Positions 23,669-32,188 are shown, counted from the first letter of the stretch. The stretch is DNA of 38,651 nucleotides from DTYU01 sp040756575 (GCA_040756575.1 JBFLYP010000020.1:1-38651), one strand, 5' to 3'. Numbers and translations: made by a program. The notes: generated by a model not told the origin, from the sequence alone.

Positions 23669-24973
23669 GTGGCGGAGAGGTACTTTCGGGAAATTGCGGT
23701 TTTCGGCCTGGGTTTTGTAGGACTGCCGCTGTCGTTGTGTTTTACCCTGGCCGGATGTAAGGTGATCGGCGTGGATGCAAACGCTGATCTGGTTGAAGAG
23801 ATCAACAGCGGCATTACTAATCACCAGGAACAGTACCGGGGCATCCCGATACAGCAGGTTCTCCGGCAGGAACTGGCCCGGGGATCTTTCCTGGCGACAA
23901 CCGATCCCCGCGCGGCTCTTGAATCGGTACAGGATATCGTTGTCACCGTAGGTATTCCGGTGGTCGGGGGGGAACCGGACCCCGGTCCGTTGGCAGAATG
24001 CCTGAGGAGTATTGCCGCGGGGCTAAAACAAGAAGACCTGGTGCTCATCCGGAGTACGCTCGTTCCGGGAATGATGCGCAACCTGGTCAAACCCATCCTT
24101 GAAAAGAGCGGACTCCGGGCCGGCGAGGATTTTTACCTCGGGTATGCGCCGGAACGGATTGCGGAAGGCCGTGCATTTGAAGAGTTCGTTACCATGCCGG
24201 TTGTGGTCAGCGGCATCAACTCAGACAGCCTGGAGCAGGCGGCGGCACTCTTACAGGTAATTACCAGGGCGGAGATCGTCCCTGCAGCTTCTTTCGAGGC
24301 GGCCGAGATAGCCAAGCTGGTCGAAAACATTTCGCGGGACGTGAATATCGCCGTGGTAAACGAGTTGAGTGCCGTAACACAGGCCTTAGGGTTAAGCGTA
24401 TTTGAGGTGGTACGGCTGGCCAACACCCACAAGAGGGTAAAACTGCTACAGCCCGGGCCGGGAGTCGGCGGCTACTGCCTGCCTAATGCGTACCATTATT
24501 TAGCGCCTGTTGCACGCGAAGCCGGGGTCGATTTAGAGCTCATGCCGGCAGCCCGCAGGGTAAACGACCTCATGCCGCGGCGGGTGGCCGATATGGTTCT
24601 GAAGCTCCTGCCGGTACCGCCCGCACAGGCGCGGGTGGCGGCACTCGGTTTGGCGATGAAGGACTTTTCAAGCGATAGCCGTTCCTCCCCTGCGCTAAGG
24701 GTGGTGGGGTACCTCCGGGAGGCCGGTGTCTCGGTGAAGGCTTTCGATCCGGTAGTTCCCCGGGCTTATTCCTTCCAAGTCGAATCGCTGGATGAGGCGT
24801 TAGGCGGCGCCCACGGTGCAGTTATACTTGCGAAGCAGAATGGGTTGGCGATCGAGTGCCCGGAAGTTTTTGCGCGCTTATTGGATCCGGCTGGGCCTTT
24901 TGTTGTCGACACAAAAAACATTTACGGCAATCGTGCGGTTAAAGAGTCCAACGTGCGAATTGTTTCGCTTTAA
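23669..24973 (+). CDS. UDP-sugar dehydrogenase (UDP-GlcNAc/ManNAc or UDP-glucose 6-dehydrogenase family)
   Basis: A 434-residue NAD-dependent enzyme that oxidises the C6 of a UDP-sugar to a uronic acid in two steps. It has the Rossmann GLGFVGLPLSL (13-23), GYAPERIAEG, the catalytic Cys270 in GPGVGGYCLP, and the C-terminal domain with AFDPVV and VVDTKNIYG. GPGVGGYCLP rather than GPGFGGSCFPKD is nearer to the UDP-ManNAc/GlcNAc dehydrogenases (WecC, WbpA types) than to UDP-glucose dehydrogenase. The GTG at 23669 follows GGAAAAGGAG. The product would be an acidic sugar for the wall polymer. Confidence 0.88.
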   Translation: MAERYFREIAVFGLGFVGLPLSLCFTLAGCKVIGVDANADLVEEINSGITNHQEQYRGIPIQQVLRQELARGSFLATTDPRAALESVQDIVVTVGIPVVGGEPDPGPLAECLRSIAAGLKQEDLVLIRSTLVPGMMRNLVKPILEKSGLRAGEDFYLGYAPERIAEGRAFEEFVTMPVVVSGINSDSLEQAAALLQVITRAEIVPAASFEAAEIAKLVENISRDVNIAVVNELSAVTQALGLSVFEVVRLANTHKRVKLLQPGPGVGGYCLPNAYHYLAPVAREAGVDLELMPAARRVNDLMPRRVADMVLKLLPVPPAQARVAALGLAMKDFSSDSRSSPALRVVGYLREAGVSVKAFDPVVPRAYSFQVESLDEALGGAHGAVILAKQNGLAIECPEVFARLLDPAGPFVVDTKNIYGNRAVKESNVRIVSL

Positions 24974-24984
24974 CAAGAGATATC

Positions 24985-25020
24985 TTTACGTAAATTTGCC
25001 GAAATCGGCTAAAACGTAAA
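24985..25020. terminator. Hairpin between convergent genes, probable two-way terminator
   Basis: TTTACGT (24985-24991) pairs with ACGTAAA (25014-25020), and inside it GCCGA (24998-25002) pairs with TCGGC (25005-25009). It occupies the whole 51-bp space between the sugar dehydrogenase and the DUF4330 gene. Tails on either side are A/T-rich but without a long T run. Confidence 0.55.
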
Positions 25021-25024
25021 AATT

Positions 25025-25528
25025 TTACGGTTCAGACTTGTCCGGGGTGGTTTTTAGTGTTACCTTTATTATAGTGCCTTTTAATTCGTATGTTAGAGAC
25101 TTGAGGTAGTAATCCCGCCCGGCGCGGACCTCCTGGTTGCCTAATTTAATCTGAGCCGTTGTGACGGGGGTTTGCCCTTCAAGGGTTACTATCAAGTCTT
25201 TGAAGTAGGGGTCACGGGCCGGAACCTTTTGTCCGGCGGCGTTGGTTTCGGTGGTAAATGCCGGTTCAACCGTTACTTTCTTTACGGTGACCGGGACATA
25301 GCTTGCCCCCGCAACCATCCGATCGCCAGGCTTGACTATCTGAGCGGTTTCCGGCGGTACTCCGGTAACACGAACGATAAATTCCACAAGGGTAGGTGTA
25401 GCGGCGGCCTTCGGTAACAAAAGTTTATATGTCGCCCCGGCGATTATGAGCAGCACTACGAGAATGATAGCAGCATCTATGATGTTAATGAGACCAAAAA
25501 TTCGACCCTTCTCGTCGAGTAAACGCAT
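25025..25528 (-). CDS. DUF4330-family membrane-anchored protein
   Basis: A 167-residue protein starting MRLLDEKGRIFGLINIIDAA, the hallmark of DUF4330, with one transmembrane helix at about residues 18-37 and a beta-rich extracytoplasmic region. Members are found beside polysaccharide and capsule genes in Clostridia and Cyanobacteria, but the function is unknown. AGAAGGAGG precedes the ATG with good spacing. It faces the dehydrogenase gene and is transcribed away from the LCP-family gene, with the structured repeat copy 2 between their starts. Confidence 0.85.
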   Translation of the reverse strand: MRLLDEKGRIFGLINIIDAAIILVVLLIIAGATYKLLLPKAAATPTLVEFIVRVTGVPPETAQIVKPGDRMVAGASYVPVTVKKVTVEPAFTTETNAAGQKVPARDPYFKDLIVTLEGQTPVTTAQIKLGNQEVRAGRDYYLKSLTYELKGTIIKVTLKTTPDKSEP

Positions 25529-25603
25529 AGAACGGCCTCCTTCTACAACGATTCGTTCTTTAATAATTTAAAGCAAACGGGGCAGGCCGTCAATGAGTGT
25601 TTT

Positions 25604-25935
25604 GCAGGAATGCCACATGCGGCAAGCCGCACAACGAAAAATGAAAATGGGGCGAATAGACCCGTAAGCTGGTTACTTATTAGATGCAGAAGAGTACATA
25701 AACGGAACGCGACGAGGAGCGAGCAGTACAAGGAAGGCGCAGCCGGACGGGCCTGATTGGGAAGTGGGAAGTGGGAAGTGCGAGCTATGAAGAAATTCGC
25801 GCAGCGAATTTCTACCTTAAGAAATCTCACCTCTAACCTCCCACATCCCACCTCTTAAATACTGGGCGAGCCTGACGCAGTAATGCGAAGCTCATCGCCG
25901 CGCCCCACGGAAGAAGAACGCATTCTCGGAGGAGA
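25604..25935 (+). repeat. Structured dispersed repeat, copy 2
   Basis: Contains ATGAAAATGGGGCGAATAGA, CCCGTAAGCTGGTTACTTA, AGATGCAGAAGAG, AAACGGAACGCG and, at the far end, GCGAAGCTCATCGCCGCGCC with CCACGGAAGAAGAACGCATT. CGCGACGAGGAGC near 25701 pairs with GCTCATCGCCGCG near 25888. AATGCG and CGCATT form a second stem at the 3' end. A second repeat family is inserted in the middle (25759-25857), where copy 1 has a variable hairpin. The 3' end supplies GGAGGAG (25929-25935), the ribosome site of the LCP-family gene. No gene is seen within it. Confidence 0.75.
25759..25857. repeat. Palindromic GGGAAGTG repeat, copy 2, nested
   Basis: Starts with three tandem GGGAAGT units and GCGAGCT, and ends with the partly complementary CTCACCTCTAACCTCCCAC. 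The centre is a perfect 10-bp hairpin, AGAAATTCGC-GCA-GCGAATTTCT. The arrangement matches the element at 19330-19405. It lies inside structured repeat copy 2. Confidence 0.75.
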
Positions 25936-25940
25936 GTAAA

Positions 25941-27230
25941 TTGGCAAAAGGTAAACTTGGTTTCAAGCGGTTTTTCAAGGCCGGCTTGCTTTTACTTATA
26001 CTCTTTGGTCTTGGTATTATTGCGGTGTTCGGGTACGATGGGCTGACTCGATCTGATAACAGAGGGGTTCCGCCGGGTCCTGATAGCCCGAGAGAGGCGA
26101 TTGCCGCCCAGCGTTTTAATTTCCTCCTCTTAGGTTCCGACGCCCGCGACGGCGAGATCAGGTCAAGGTGCGACTCTATTGTTTTCGCCAGTGCGGATAC
26201 AGGGAACAAACGATTGGTGCTTCTCTCAATACCGCGGGATACGCTGGTGGACATACCCGGTCACGGGAAAGACAGGATCAACGCAACAATGGCGTACGGC
26301 GGTCCGAGGTTGTCAACCCGGGTGGTCTCGGACTTGATCGGCCAGCCGATTAATTATTACGTAGTTACCAATTACGAAGGGTTTATCCGACTGGTCGATG
26401 CCCTGGGGGGGGTCACTTTAGAGGTCGATAAAAATATGTATCACTATGACCCCGAGAAGGGTGGTCGCTTTACCATAAGACTTAAAAAGGGGTTGCAGCA
26501 CCTGGACGGGGAAAAGGCTTTGATGTACGTTCGTTACCGGGGTGATCCCCTTGGTGATATCAAGCGGGTGGAGCGTCAGCAGAAGTTCTTGTGCGCCGTC
26601 ATAGAAGAGATGCTGAAACCGCGAAACCTGATAAGGCTTCCGGTGCTTATTCCTAAGATCAAAGACTGCATCTACACCAATCTCCCGCTCGGGCAAATGA
26701 TCTCCTTGGTCAAGATGGCGCGTAATATGGATGACCTGCAGGTTTTAAGCGGCACCCTGCCGGGATATCTTGCCGACGATCCTTACTGGCACGTTGACCC
26801 GGATGAGGCCAAGAAAGCGGTTGCACAGCTTTTGCTGGGGGAGCCGATACCCCGGGTGGTAAAGGAAACGCCGGCCGGGGTCGTCATAGCCCGGGCCAAA
26901 AAAGAATCGGCGGTGGCGGGAGAGGTATATCCTGAGAAAACCGTTCCGGCGGATACTTATGAGTCGGTCACGGGTGACAGCTATGGCGGGGATATGGTGG
27001 TGGAGATTATACCCGGACCCGCCGGCGGACCGCCCGGAGCCGGGGAACAGCCCTCAGAAACCGGGCCGCCCGTTTCAGAACAGCCTGACCAACAGCCTCC
27101 CCAGGCAGAACCTTCCCAAGGAGAAACCGATGATTCATTGTGGCCTTTGCGTCGGCTGCTCGGCCTAAGCCCGGACCAGGCAGAGCCTCCACGAGAAGAA
27201 ACCGCTGGCTCGATATACAGCGGTGAATAA
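25941..27230 (+). CDS. LytR-CpsA-Psr (LCP) family polymer transferase
   Basis: LCP proteins transfer lipid-linked teichoic acids or secondary wall polysaccharides to peptidoglycan on the outer membrane face. The 429-residue product has an N-terminal membrane helix (about 14-31) and an LCP domain: LLLGSDARDGEIRSRCDSI (Asp67, Arg69, Arg75, Asp78), SIPRDTLVDIPGHGKDRINAT (Arg99, Asp100), then NYEGFIRLVDALGGV. A proline-, glutamate- and glutamine-rich tail follows from about 345. The TTG start at 25941 is supported by GGAGGAG supplied by the upstream repeat. It is the probable last enzyme for the polymer built by the surrounding genes and overlaps fabZ. Confidence 0.93.
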   Translation: MAKGKLGFKRFFKAGLLLLILFGLGIIAVFGYDGLTRSDNRGVPPGPDSPREAIAAQRFNFLLLGSDARDGEIRSRCDSIVFASADTGNKRLVLLSIPRDTLVDIPGHGKDRINATMAYGGPRLSTRVVSDLIGQPINYYVVTNYEGFIRLVDALGGVTLEVDKNMYHYDPEKGGRFTIRLKKGLQHLDGEKALMYVRYRGDPLGDIKRVERQQKFLCAVIEEMLKPRNLIRLPVLIPKIKDCIYTNLPLGQMISLVKMARNMDDLQVLSGTLPGYLADDPYWHVDPDEAKKAVAQLLLGEPIPRVVKETPAGVVIARAKKESAVAGEVYPEKTVPADTYESVTGDSYGGDMVVEIIPGPAGGPPGAGEQPSETGPPVSEQPDQQPPQAEPSQGETDDSLWPLRRLLGLSPDQAEPPREETAGSIYSGE

Positions 27231-27699
27231 GGGGGTCAGCAATACGTTGTTGGATCTCGAGAGAATTAAGGCCCTTATACCTCACCGACCCCCTTTTCTC
27301 TTATTGGACGGGATCCTCGAATTGGAGCCGGGGAGAAGGGCGGTAGGGGTAAAGAACGTTACCGCCAACGAGTTTTTCTTCCCGGGGCACTTCCCAGACT
27401 ACCCGGTGATGCCGGGGGTGTTGATCGTGGAGGCCCTGGCGCAGGTGGCGGCGGTGGCGGTGCTTAGCTTGGAACCCTACCGGGGCAGGATTCCCCTGTT
27501 TGCCGGTATCGATAAGGCGCGTTTTAAGCGGCAGGTGGTCCCCGGGGACACATTGCGTCTGGATGTTGAGATCCTAAAAATGAAGGCTTCAGTCGGTAAG
27601 GCAGCAGGCCGGGCATGGGTTGGTAAAGAATTAGCTGCCGAAGCGGAACTCATTTTTGCAGCAGGGGGTAAGATACCAGCGGGGAAAGGTTTTGAATGA
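27223..27699 (+). CDS. fabZ: 3-hydroxyacyl-[ACP] dehydratase FabZ
   Basis: FabZ dehydrates beta-hydroxyacyl-ACP in fatty-acid elongation. The 158-residue product has IPHRPPFLLLDGI, the catalytic His56 in FFPGHFPDYPVMPG and Glu70 in VEALAQ, and FAGIDKARFKRQVVPGD. GTG at 27223 overlaps the end of the LCP gene by 8 bp, suggesting coupling; TTG at 27247, 12 bases after a GGGGG run, is an equally reasonable start and would give 150 residues. It stands alone among polysaccharide genes, far from plsX-fabH at 7 kb. Confidence 0.93.
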   Translation: MNKGVSNTLLDLERIKALIPHRPPFLLLDGILELEPGRRAVGVKNVTANEFFFPGHFPDYPVMPGVLIVEALAQVAAVAVLSLEPYRGRIPLFAGIDKARFKRQVVPGDTLRLDVEILKMKASVGKAAGRAWVGKELAAEAELIFAAGGKIPAGKGFE

Positions 27700-27790
27700 G
27701 TTTTCGTGACGAAGAAAAATACCGGGAAGGAATCCGGTCAGTTTCTGTCTAAAATAAAAACCAATTGGTATCTTGTTGGGGGAGGAGAGC

Positions 27791-28873
27791 TTGAACCATC
27801 TTATTCTGGCTCCGGTGGCAGCAGGGATTGTGACCTGTGCCGGGATACCGCTGGCGGTACGATTGGCACACCGGATAGGCGCAATCGACGAACCCGAAGC
27901 CAGGAAAGTCCATACCAGGCCGATGCCCCGGCTCGGTGGGATGGCGGTTTACTTAGGTTTTCTCGCCGGTTTTCTGGTTGCGGTTCTGAGTTCTGATCCG
28001 CCTTTTCGTTATTTCGGCCTTTTAGCCGGAGGGACCTTGATCTTTATAATAGGGGTGATCGACGACACCCGGGGTCTCAGCCCCCGGTTTAAGCTCTGCG
28101 GCCAGGTCCTCGCAGCACTGTCAGTAGTCCCCTTTGGGATTGATATTACATTTATCACTCATCCGTTCGCAGACGGATTGCTCCACTTAGGGTTTTGGGG
28201 TATTCCCGTGACAGTTTTCTGGATCGTTGCGGTTACTAACGCCGTCAACCTGATTGACGGCCTTGACGGATTGGCGGCGGGAGTCGGCTTCATCGGGGCC
28301 GTTACACTTGCAACCATTGCGGCGCTTGTCGGCGATAAGATTGCGGTGTTGCCGGCCTTGATTTTGGGTGCCGCCCTCCTATCTTTCCTCCCTTTTAACT
28401 TCTATCCTGCACGGATCTTTTTAGGGGACTGCGGCGCAATGCTGATCGGTTTCGCCCTCGCCTGCGGGGCCGTGATCGGGGTGGCAAAGACGGCGACCGC
28501 AGTAACGCTCATGACGCCGGCAGTTATTTTGGGCATTCCGCTTTTTGATACCCTTTTCGCCGTCCTCCGGCGGTACAAAAACGGCCGTCGAATTTTCCGC
28601 GCAGACCGTGAGCATTTACACCACCGCCTGCTCGTAATCGGCTTCAGCCACCGGGGAGCAGTGCTGGTTGTTTACAGTATCAGCGCTGTATTAGGCATAA
28701 CCGCCATCCTGCTTACCTGCCTTACAACGGCTCAGGCGGTGCTCCTTCTTTTCGGCCTCGCTACCGGGCTGCTTATACTTGCAAACAAGATCGGTGTTAT
28801 CGGTAGCCGCTGGCGTGCCAAGCGGTTCCCTGCTGTAAAAGGAAAAATCGAAGGGAGAAGCATTGGTTTGTAG
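27791..28873 (+). CDS. tagO: Undecaprenyl-phosphate N-acetylglucosaminyl-1-phosphate transferase (TagO/WecA family)
   Basis: An integral membrane enzyme that starts polysaccharide or teichoic-acid synthesis by moving a sugar phosphate from a UDP-sugar to undecaprenyl phosphate. The 360-residue product has about ten helices, the Asp91-Asp92 pair (GVIDDTRGLSPRFK), NLIDGLDG (153-160), FLGDCGAML (210-218) and the cytoplasmic HLHHRL (275-280). TTG at 27791 is chosen because GGGGGAGGAG ends just before it. It is followed at 57 bp by galU. It is the presumed first step of the pathway in this region. Confidence 0.93.
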   Translation: MNHLILAPVAAGIVTCAGIPLAVRLAHRIGAIDEPEARKVHTRPMPRLGGMAVYLGFLAGFLVAVLSSDPPFRYFGLLAGGTLIFIIGVIDDTRGLSPRFKLCGQVLAALSVVPFGIDITFITHPFADGLLHLGFWGIPVTVFWIVAVTNAVNLIDGLDGLAAGVGFIGAVTLATIAALVGDKIAVLPALILGAALLSFLPFNFYPARIFLGDCGAMLIGFALACGAVIGVAKTATAVTLMTPAVILGIPLFDTLFAVLRRYKNGRRIFRADREHLHHRLLVIGFSHRGAVLVVYSISAVLGITAILLTCLTTAQAVLLLFGLATGLLILANKIGVIGSRWRAKRFPAVKGKIEGRSIGL

Positions 28874-28930
28874 ACCTTTGACGGCACTAAAGAAGGTATT
28901 TCAGCTTGCATTGATTTGAGGGGGGATGGT

Positions 28931-29803
28931 ATGAAGGTAAGAAAGGCCGTTATTCCGGCGGCAGGGCTCGGCACCCGTTTCCTTCCCGCTACAAAGGCAC
29001 AACCCAAGGAGATGCTCCCGCTAATTGACCGTCCCATTATCCAGTATATCGTCGAAGAAGTCGTTGAATCCGGTATAGAAGACATCCTGATCATTACCGG
29101 CCGCGGAAAACGGGCGATCGAGGATCACTTTGATTGCTGCCTTGAGTTGGAGTCGTACCTCCGCGAAAGGGGTAAAGAAGAATGGCTGCGGGAAATCCGG
29201 AAGATCGCTAAAATGGCGAACATTCATTACGTCCGGCAGTGCGAACCACGCGGCTTAGGCCACGCGGTGCTCTGCGCACAAAGTTTTGTAGGGGATGAAC
29301 CGTTCGCGGTGCTTTTAGGTGACGACGTTGTTACGGCAGAAAAACCGTGTCTGGCGCAGATGATCGAGTTGTTCAAGGAGGTTCAGGCCACGGTGGTCGC
29401 TGTAGAGCGAGTGCCGCTCCAGGAGGTCTCCCGGTACGGTATCATCAGCGGTCAAGAGATAAGGCCGCGCGTCTTTGCGGTGGAGGACCTGGTGGAGAAA
29501 CCCAAGCCGGAAGACGCCCCGTCGCGTTGGGGCGTTACCGGTCGCTATATTATCACCCCGCGGGTTTTCAGCGCCCTGGCAACAACTCAGCCTGGGGCGG
29601 GGGGCGAAATCCAGCTTACCGATGCGCTCAGAGTGCTGGCAAGAGATGAAAAGGTCTTCGGTTACGCTTTTTACGGGAAACGTTACGACGCGGGAGACAA
29701 GCTCGGCTATCTGAAAGCAACGGTGGAACTGGCCCTGGCCCGGGAAGACCTGGGACAGGCTTTTCTGGAATACCTGCGCCGTCTTCTCACGGAGCGCTTC
29801 TAA
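28931..29803 (+). CDS. galU: UTP-glucose-1-phosphate uridylyltransferase GalU
   Basis: Makes UDP-glucose from UTP and glucose-1-phosphate. The 290-residue product starts KAVIPAAGLGTRFLPATKAQPKEM, the GalU nucleotide-binding signature, followed by GRGKRAIEDHFD, EPRGLGHAVLCA, VLLGDDVV and YGKRYDAGDKLGYLKA. ATG at 28931 follows GAGGGGGG; an in-frame TTG at 28916 is less likely. The stop overlaps the galE start by one base (TAATG). Its substrate is probably supplied by the phosphohexomutase at 32273. Confidence 0.96.
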   Translation: MKVRKAVIPAAGLGTRFLPATKAQPKEMLPLIDRPIIQYIVEEVVESGIEDILIITGRGKRAIEDHFDCCLELESYLRERGKEEWLREIRKIAKMANIHYVRQCEPRGLGHAVLCAQSFVGDEPFAVLLGDDVVTAEKPCLAQMIELFKEVQATVVAVERVPLQEVSRYGIISGQEIRPRVFAVEDLVEKPKPEDAPSRWGVTGRYIITPRVFSALATTQPGAGGEIQLTDALRVLARDEKVFGYAFYGKRYDAGDKLGYLKATVELALAREDLGQAFLEYLRRLLTERF

Positions 29804-30732
29804 TGCGGGTGCTGGTTACCGGAGGGGCCGGGTTTATCGGCTCTCATGTCGCCGCGGAGCTTTTGGATAACGGCGCACAGGTAAGTATAGCAGACAACCT
29901 GAGCAGCGGTCTTATAGAAAATGTTCCGCCAGGTGCTGCCTTTTATCGGGTAGATATTACCTCGCCCGCTATTACGGAGATTATTGCCGCGGAGCGTCCG
30001 GAGGCAATAGTTCATTTAGCGGCGCAACCGGTGGCGCCCCGGTCGCTTGAAGACCCGTGTTTCGACGCAACGGTGAATGTCACCGGGACTGTGAACGTGC
30101 TCGCGGCTGCACGCAAGTTCGGAGTGCGAAGGTTTGTTTATGCCTCTTCTGCAGCTGTTTACGGCGACCCCCTCTACCTCCCGGTAGATGAGGCACACCC
30201 TGTTCGGCCGCTTTCCCCCTACGGCGCGTCGAAGTACGCCGCTGAGGTTTACGCGGCCACTTTCCAGCGGTTGTACGGGCTGGAAGCGGTTGTCCTGCGG
30301 CTTGCCAATGTTTACGGGCCGGGCCAGGGCGCTGCGGGCGAGGGCGGGGTTGTTGCAATCTTTTGTAGACGCCTGTTTACCGGGAAGCCGTTGGAGGTTT
30401 TCGGTGATGGCGAGCAGACCCGTGATTTTATTTATGTAAAGGATGTTGTTTCGGCAGTAACTGCAGCACTAAAGCGTGGAGGCGGGGAGGTGCTCAATAT
30501 AGGTACCGGCGGGGGAACGAGCATAAACGAACTTTTTCAAGCCCTGAACGCTATCAGCGGTAAAGGTGCTGTTCCACTGTACTGTTCGCCGCGTCCCGGG
30601 GATATTCGGCACAGTGTCTTGAACCCCCAAAAGGCGAAGGAAGTACTTTCGTGGAACCCGGTTTTCTCCTTAAGGGCAGGCTTACGAGAAACTTTTGCGG
30701 CCCTAACCGGAAGCAAGTCCGCCAACGCTTAA
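29803..30732 (+). CDS. galE: UDP-glucose 4-epimerase family protein (GalE-like)
   Basis: A 309-residue extended short-chain dehydrogenase that interconverts UDP-glucose and UDP-galactose, or related sugars. It has the NAD-binding GGAGFIGSH (7-15), SSAAVYG with Ser115-Ser116, the catalytic pair Tyr140-Lys144 (YGASK), and RLANVYGPGQ. The start overlaps the galU stop codon by one base. The product is slightly shorter than classical GalE, as in many thermophile and clostridial enzymes. Exact substrate preference is not readable. Confidence 0.9.
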   Translation: MRVLVTGGAGFIGSHVAAELLDNGAQVSIADNLSSGLIENVPPGAAFYRVDITSPAITEIIAAERPEAIVHLAAQPVAPRSLEDPCFDATVNVTGTVNVLAAARKFGVRRFVYASSAAVYGDPLYLPVDEAHPVRPLSPYGASKYAAEVYAATFQRLYGLEAVVLRLANVYGPGQGAAGEGGVVAIFCRRLFTGKPLEVFGDGEQTRDFIYVKDVVSAVTAALKRGGGEVLNIGTGGGTSINELFQALNAISGKGAVPLYCSPRPGDIRHSVLNPQKAKEVLSWNPVFSLRAGLRETFAALTGSKSANA

Positions 30733-30857
30733 GAGACCGCTGTAAATCTTCAGCCGGTATTTGGGAAGTGTGCTTGTACCAAACGGTTGATTCTCCGCAT
30801 TGAGTGATGACCCGAGACTTTCTTGCCAGGAGTGGGCGAGCTTACTTTTTCGATAGG

Positions 30858-31007
30858 TCAGAGTTTTTCACCGCCAGCTCGCTTGGCAGGACCTTTAGCT
30901 TTGGATGATACCGGCGGCTTTTTGATGCCGGTTTTTTTCTTTCTGAGCATTTTTAGGTAGGAACGAAGCATTTTTTCTTCCGCAGCAAGCCTTTCTTCCA
31001 AGCGCAT
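30858..31007 (-). CDS. Small basic protein of unknown function (candidate)
   Basis: A 49-codon frame on the minus strand begins MRLEERLAAEEKMLRSYLKM and ends in a lysine-rich tail with proline pairs (PPVSSKAKGPAKRAGGEKL). ATG at 31007 is preceded, about 9 bases away, by GGGGGT. The composition looks like a real protein, an acidic/basic helix then a basic tail, but it covers the hairpin that also looks like a galE terminator, so it could be chance. I do not recognise the family. Confidence 0.35.
   Translation of the reverse strand: MRLEERLAAEEKMLRSYLKMLRKKKTGIKKPPVSSKAKGPAKRAGGEKL
30910..30939 (+). terminator. Rho-independent terminator after galE
   Basis: ACCGGC (30910-30915) pairs with GCCGGT (30927-30932) over an 11-base loop, followed by a run of eight T. 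It would end the LCP-fabZ-tagO-galU-galE transcript 180 bp after the galE stop. A further partly complementary pair (CTTGCCA/TGGCAGG, GGCGAGCT/AGCTCGC) lies before it at 30820-30890. The 31008-31256 stretch shows nothing further apart from the DUF421 ribosome site. Confidence 0.65.
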
Positions 31008-31256
31008 TGATTTATACCCCCATTTTGTTTCATCTGATCAAGGAAGTAATTTCCTATTTAATTTTTACCGTTTTCAGGATTAACTATGCCCAGTCGGTGC
31101 AGAATAGACTTGGTTCTTTCTGCCTCGCAGGCAGGTGAGCTTTTCAATGAGCCGCTGCTCCATGGGCAATGTTTTATTAAAGGCTGTCTGTACCTGCGAA
31201 GGCATTTTGCCATCGTTGCACCCAGGCAGTTACAATGGCTTGAAAGGGGGCCGGGT

Positions 31257-31994
31257 ATGAACCCATATCTTGAGGTATTCATCCGGGCGGTAGGCTCGTT
31301 TTGTGGGGTGCTATTCGTGACACGGCTGGTGGGGAAGTCACAAGTAGGACAGTTGACCATCTCCGATTACGTTAACGGTATCGTAATCGGGTCCATAGCC
31401 GCGGGCCTGGCAACGGATCTTACCTTAAGACCCTGGTACTACCTCCTTGGATTGGCAATCTTTGCATCACTTACCATTTTAATGCAGTATGTGAGCCTTA
31501 AGTACCGGCCGGCGCGGAAGTTCTTCGGTGACGAACCGACGGTGGTGGTTCATAACGGCAAGATTATGGAGAAAAGTATGGCCCGGATGCGGTTTAACGT
31601 AGATGACCTGATGATGCAGCTCCGGCAAAAGGGTTACTTCAACATCGCCGACGTGGAGTTCGCAATAGCCGAACCCAGCGGTGCTTTGAGCGTACTGCCG
31701 AAATCGCAGAAAAGGCCTTTAACACCTGAGGATTTAGGCATCCCAACCCGTTATGAGGGGGTTCCCTCAGAACTTATAGTCGACGGGGTAGTCATTCAGC
31801 AAAACCTGCGCCAAAACAATCTTACAGAGGAGTGGCTGATGAAGGAATTGGAAAAGCAAGGGATATACTCGCTTAAGGAAGTGCTGGTCGCCAGCCTGGA
31901 CGCTGAAGGTAAGCTATACGTTGACAAAAAACAGGACACTTCAGACCACCTAACGGACATCAGCGACAAACTTCCCGGAAAAACCGGCCAGTGA
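31257..31994 (+). CDS. DUF421-domain membrane protein (YetF family)
   Basis: A 245-residue protein with about three N-terminal membrane helices (EVFIRAVGSFCGVLFVTRLVG, ISDYVNGIVIGSIAA, WYYLLGLAIFASLTILMQYV) and a C-terminal soluble DUF421 domain (PTVVVHNGKIMEKSMARMRFNVDDLMMQLR, then GYFNIADVEFAI). Relatives such as Bacillus YetF and YdfS are spore-former membrane proteins; function is only partly understood. ATG at 31257 follows AAGGGGG; an upstream in-frame ATG at 31086 would add 57 residues unlike the family. Confidence 0.88.
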   Translation: MNPYLEVFIRAVGSFCGVLFVTRLVGKSQVGQLTISDYVNGIVIGSIAAGLATDLTLRPWYYLLGLAIFASLTILMQYVSLKYRPARKFFGDEPTVVVHNGKIMEKSMARMRFNVDDLMMQLRQKGYFNIADVEFAIAEPSGALSVLPKSQKRPLTPEDLGIPTRYEGVPSELIVDGVVIQQNLRQNNLTEEWLMKELEKQGIYSLKEVLVASLDAEGKLYVDKKQDTSDHLTDISDKLPGKTGQ

Positions 31995-32150
31995 GAAGGA
32001 TTTTCAAGGAAAAGTATAGAAAACGCTTGAAGAGTATGAAAAACAAAATAGCGAACTTCTCTATTCATGCCATGAAAGTATTTGCGAGAAGCCGGAGGCC
32101 GTAATAAACGCCCCTGCACTCAACTTAAGAAAGCAGCAGGCGCTACTAAG

Positions 32151-32188
32151 AATGTGGAAGTTCTCAAGAAAATTTCCACATTATTTTA
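32151..32188 (+). terminator. Hairpin after the DUF421 gene
   Basis: AATGTGGAA (32151-32159) pairs with TTCCACATT (32174-32182), followed by ATTTTAGG. The stem is nine perfect pairs but the T run is short. Confidence 0.5.
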
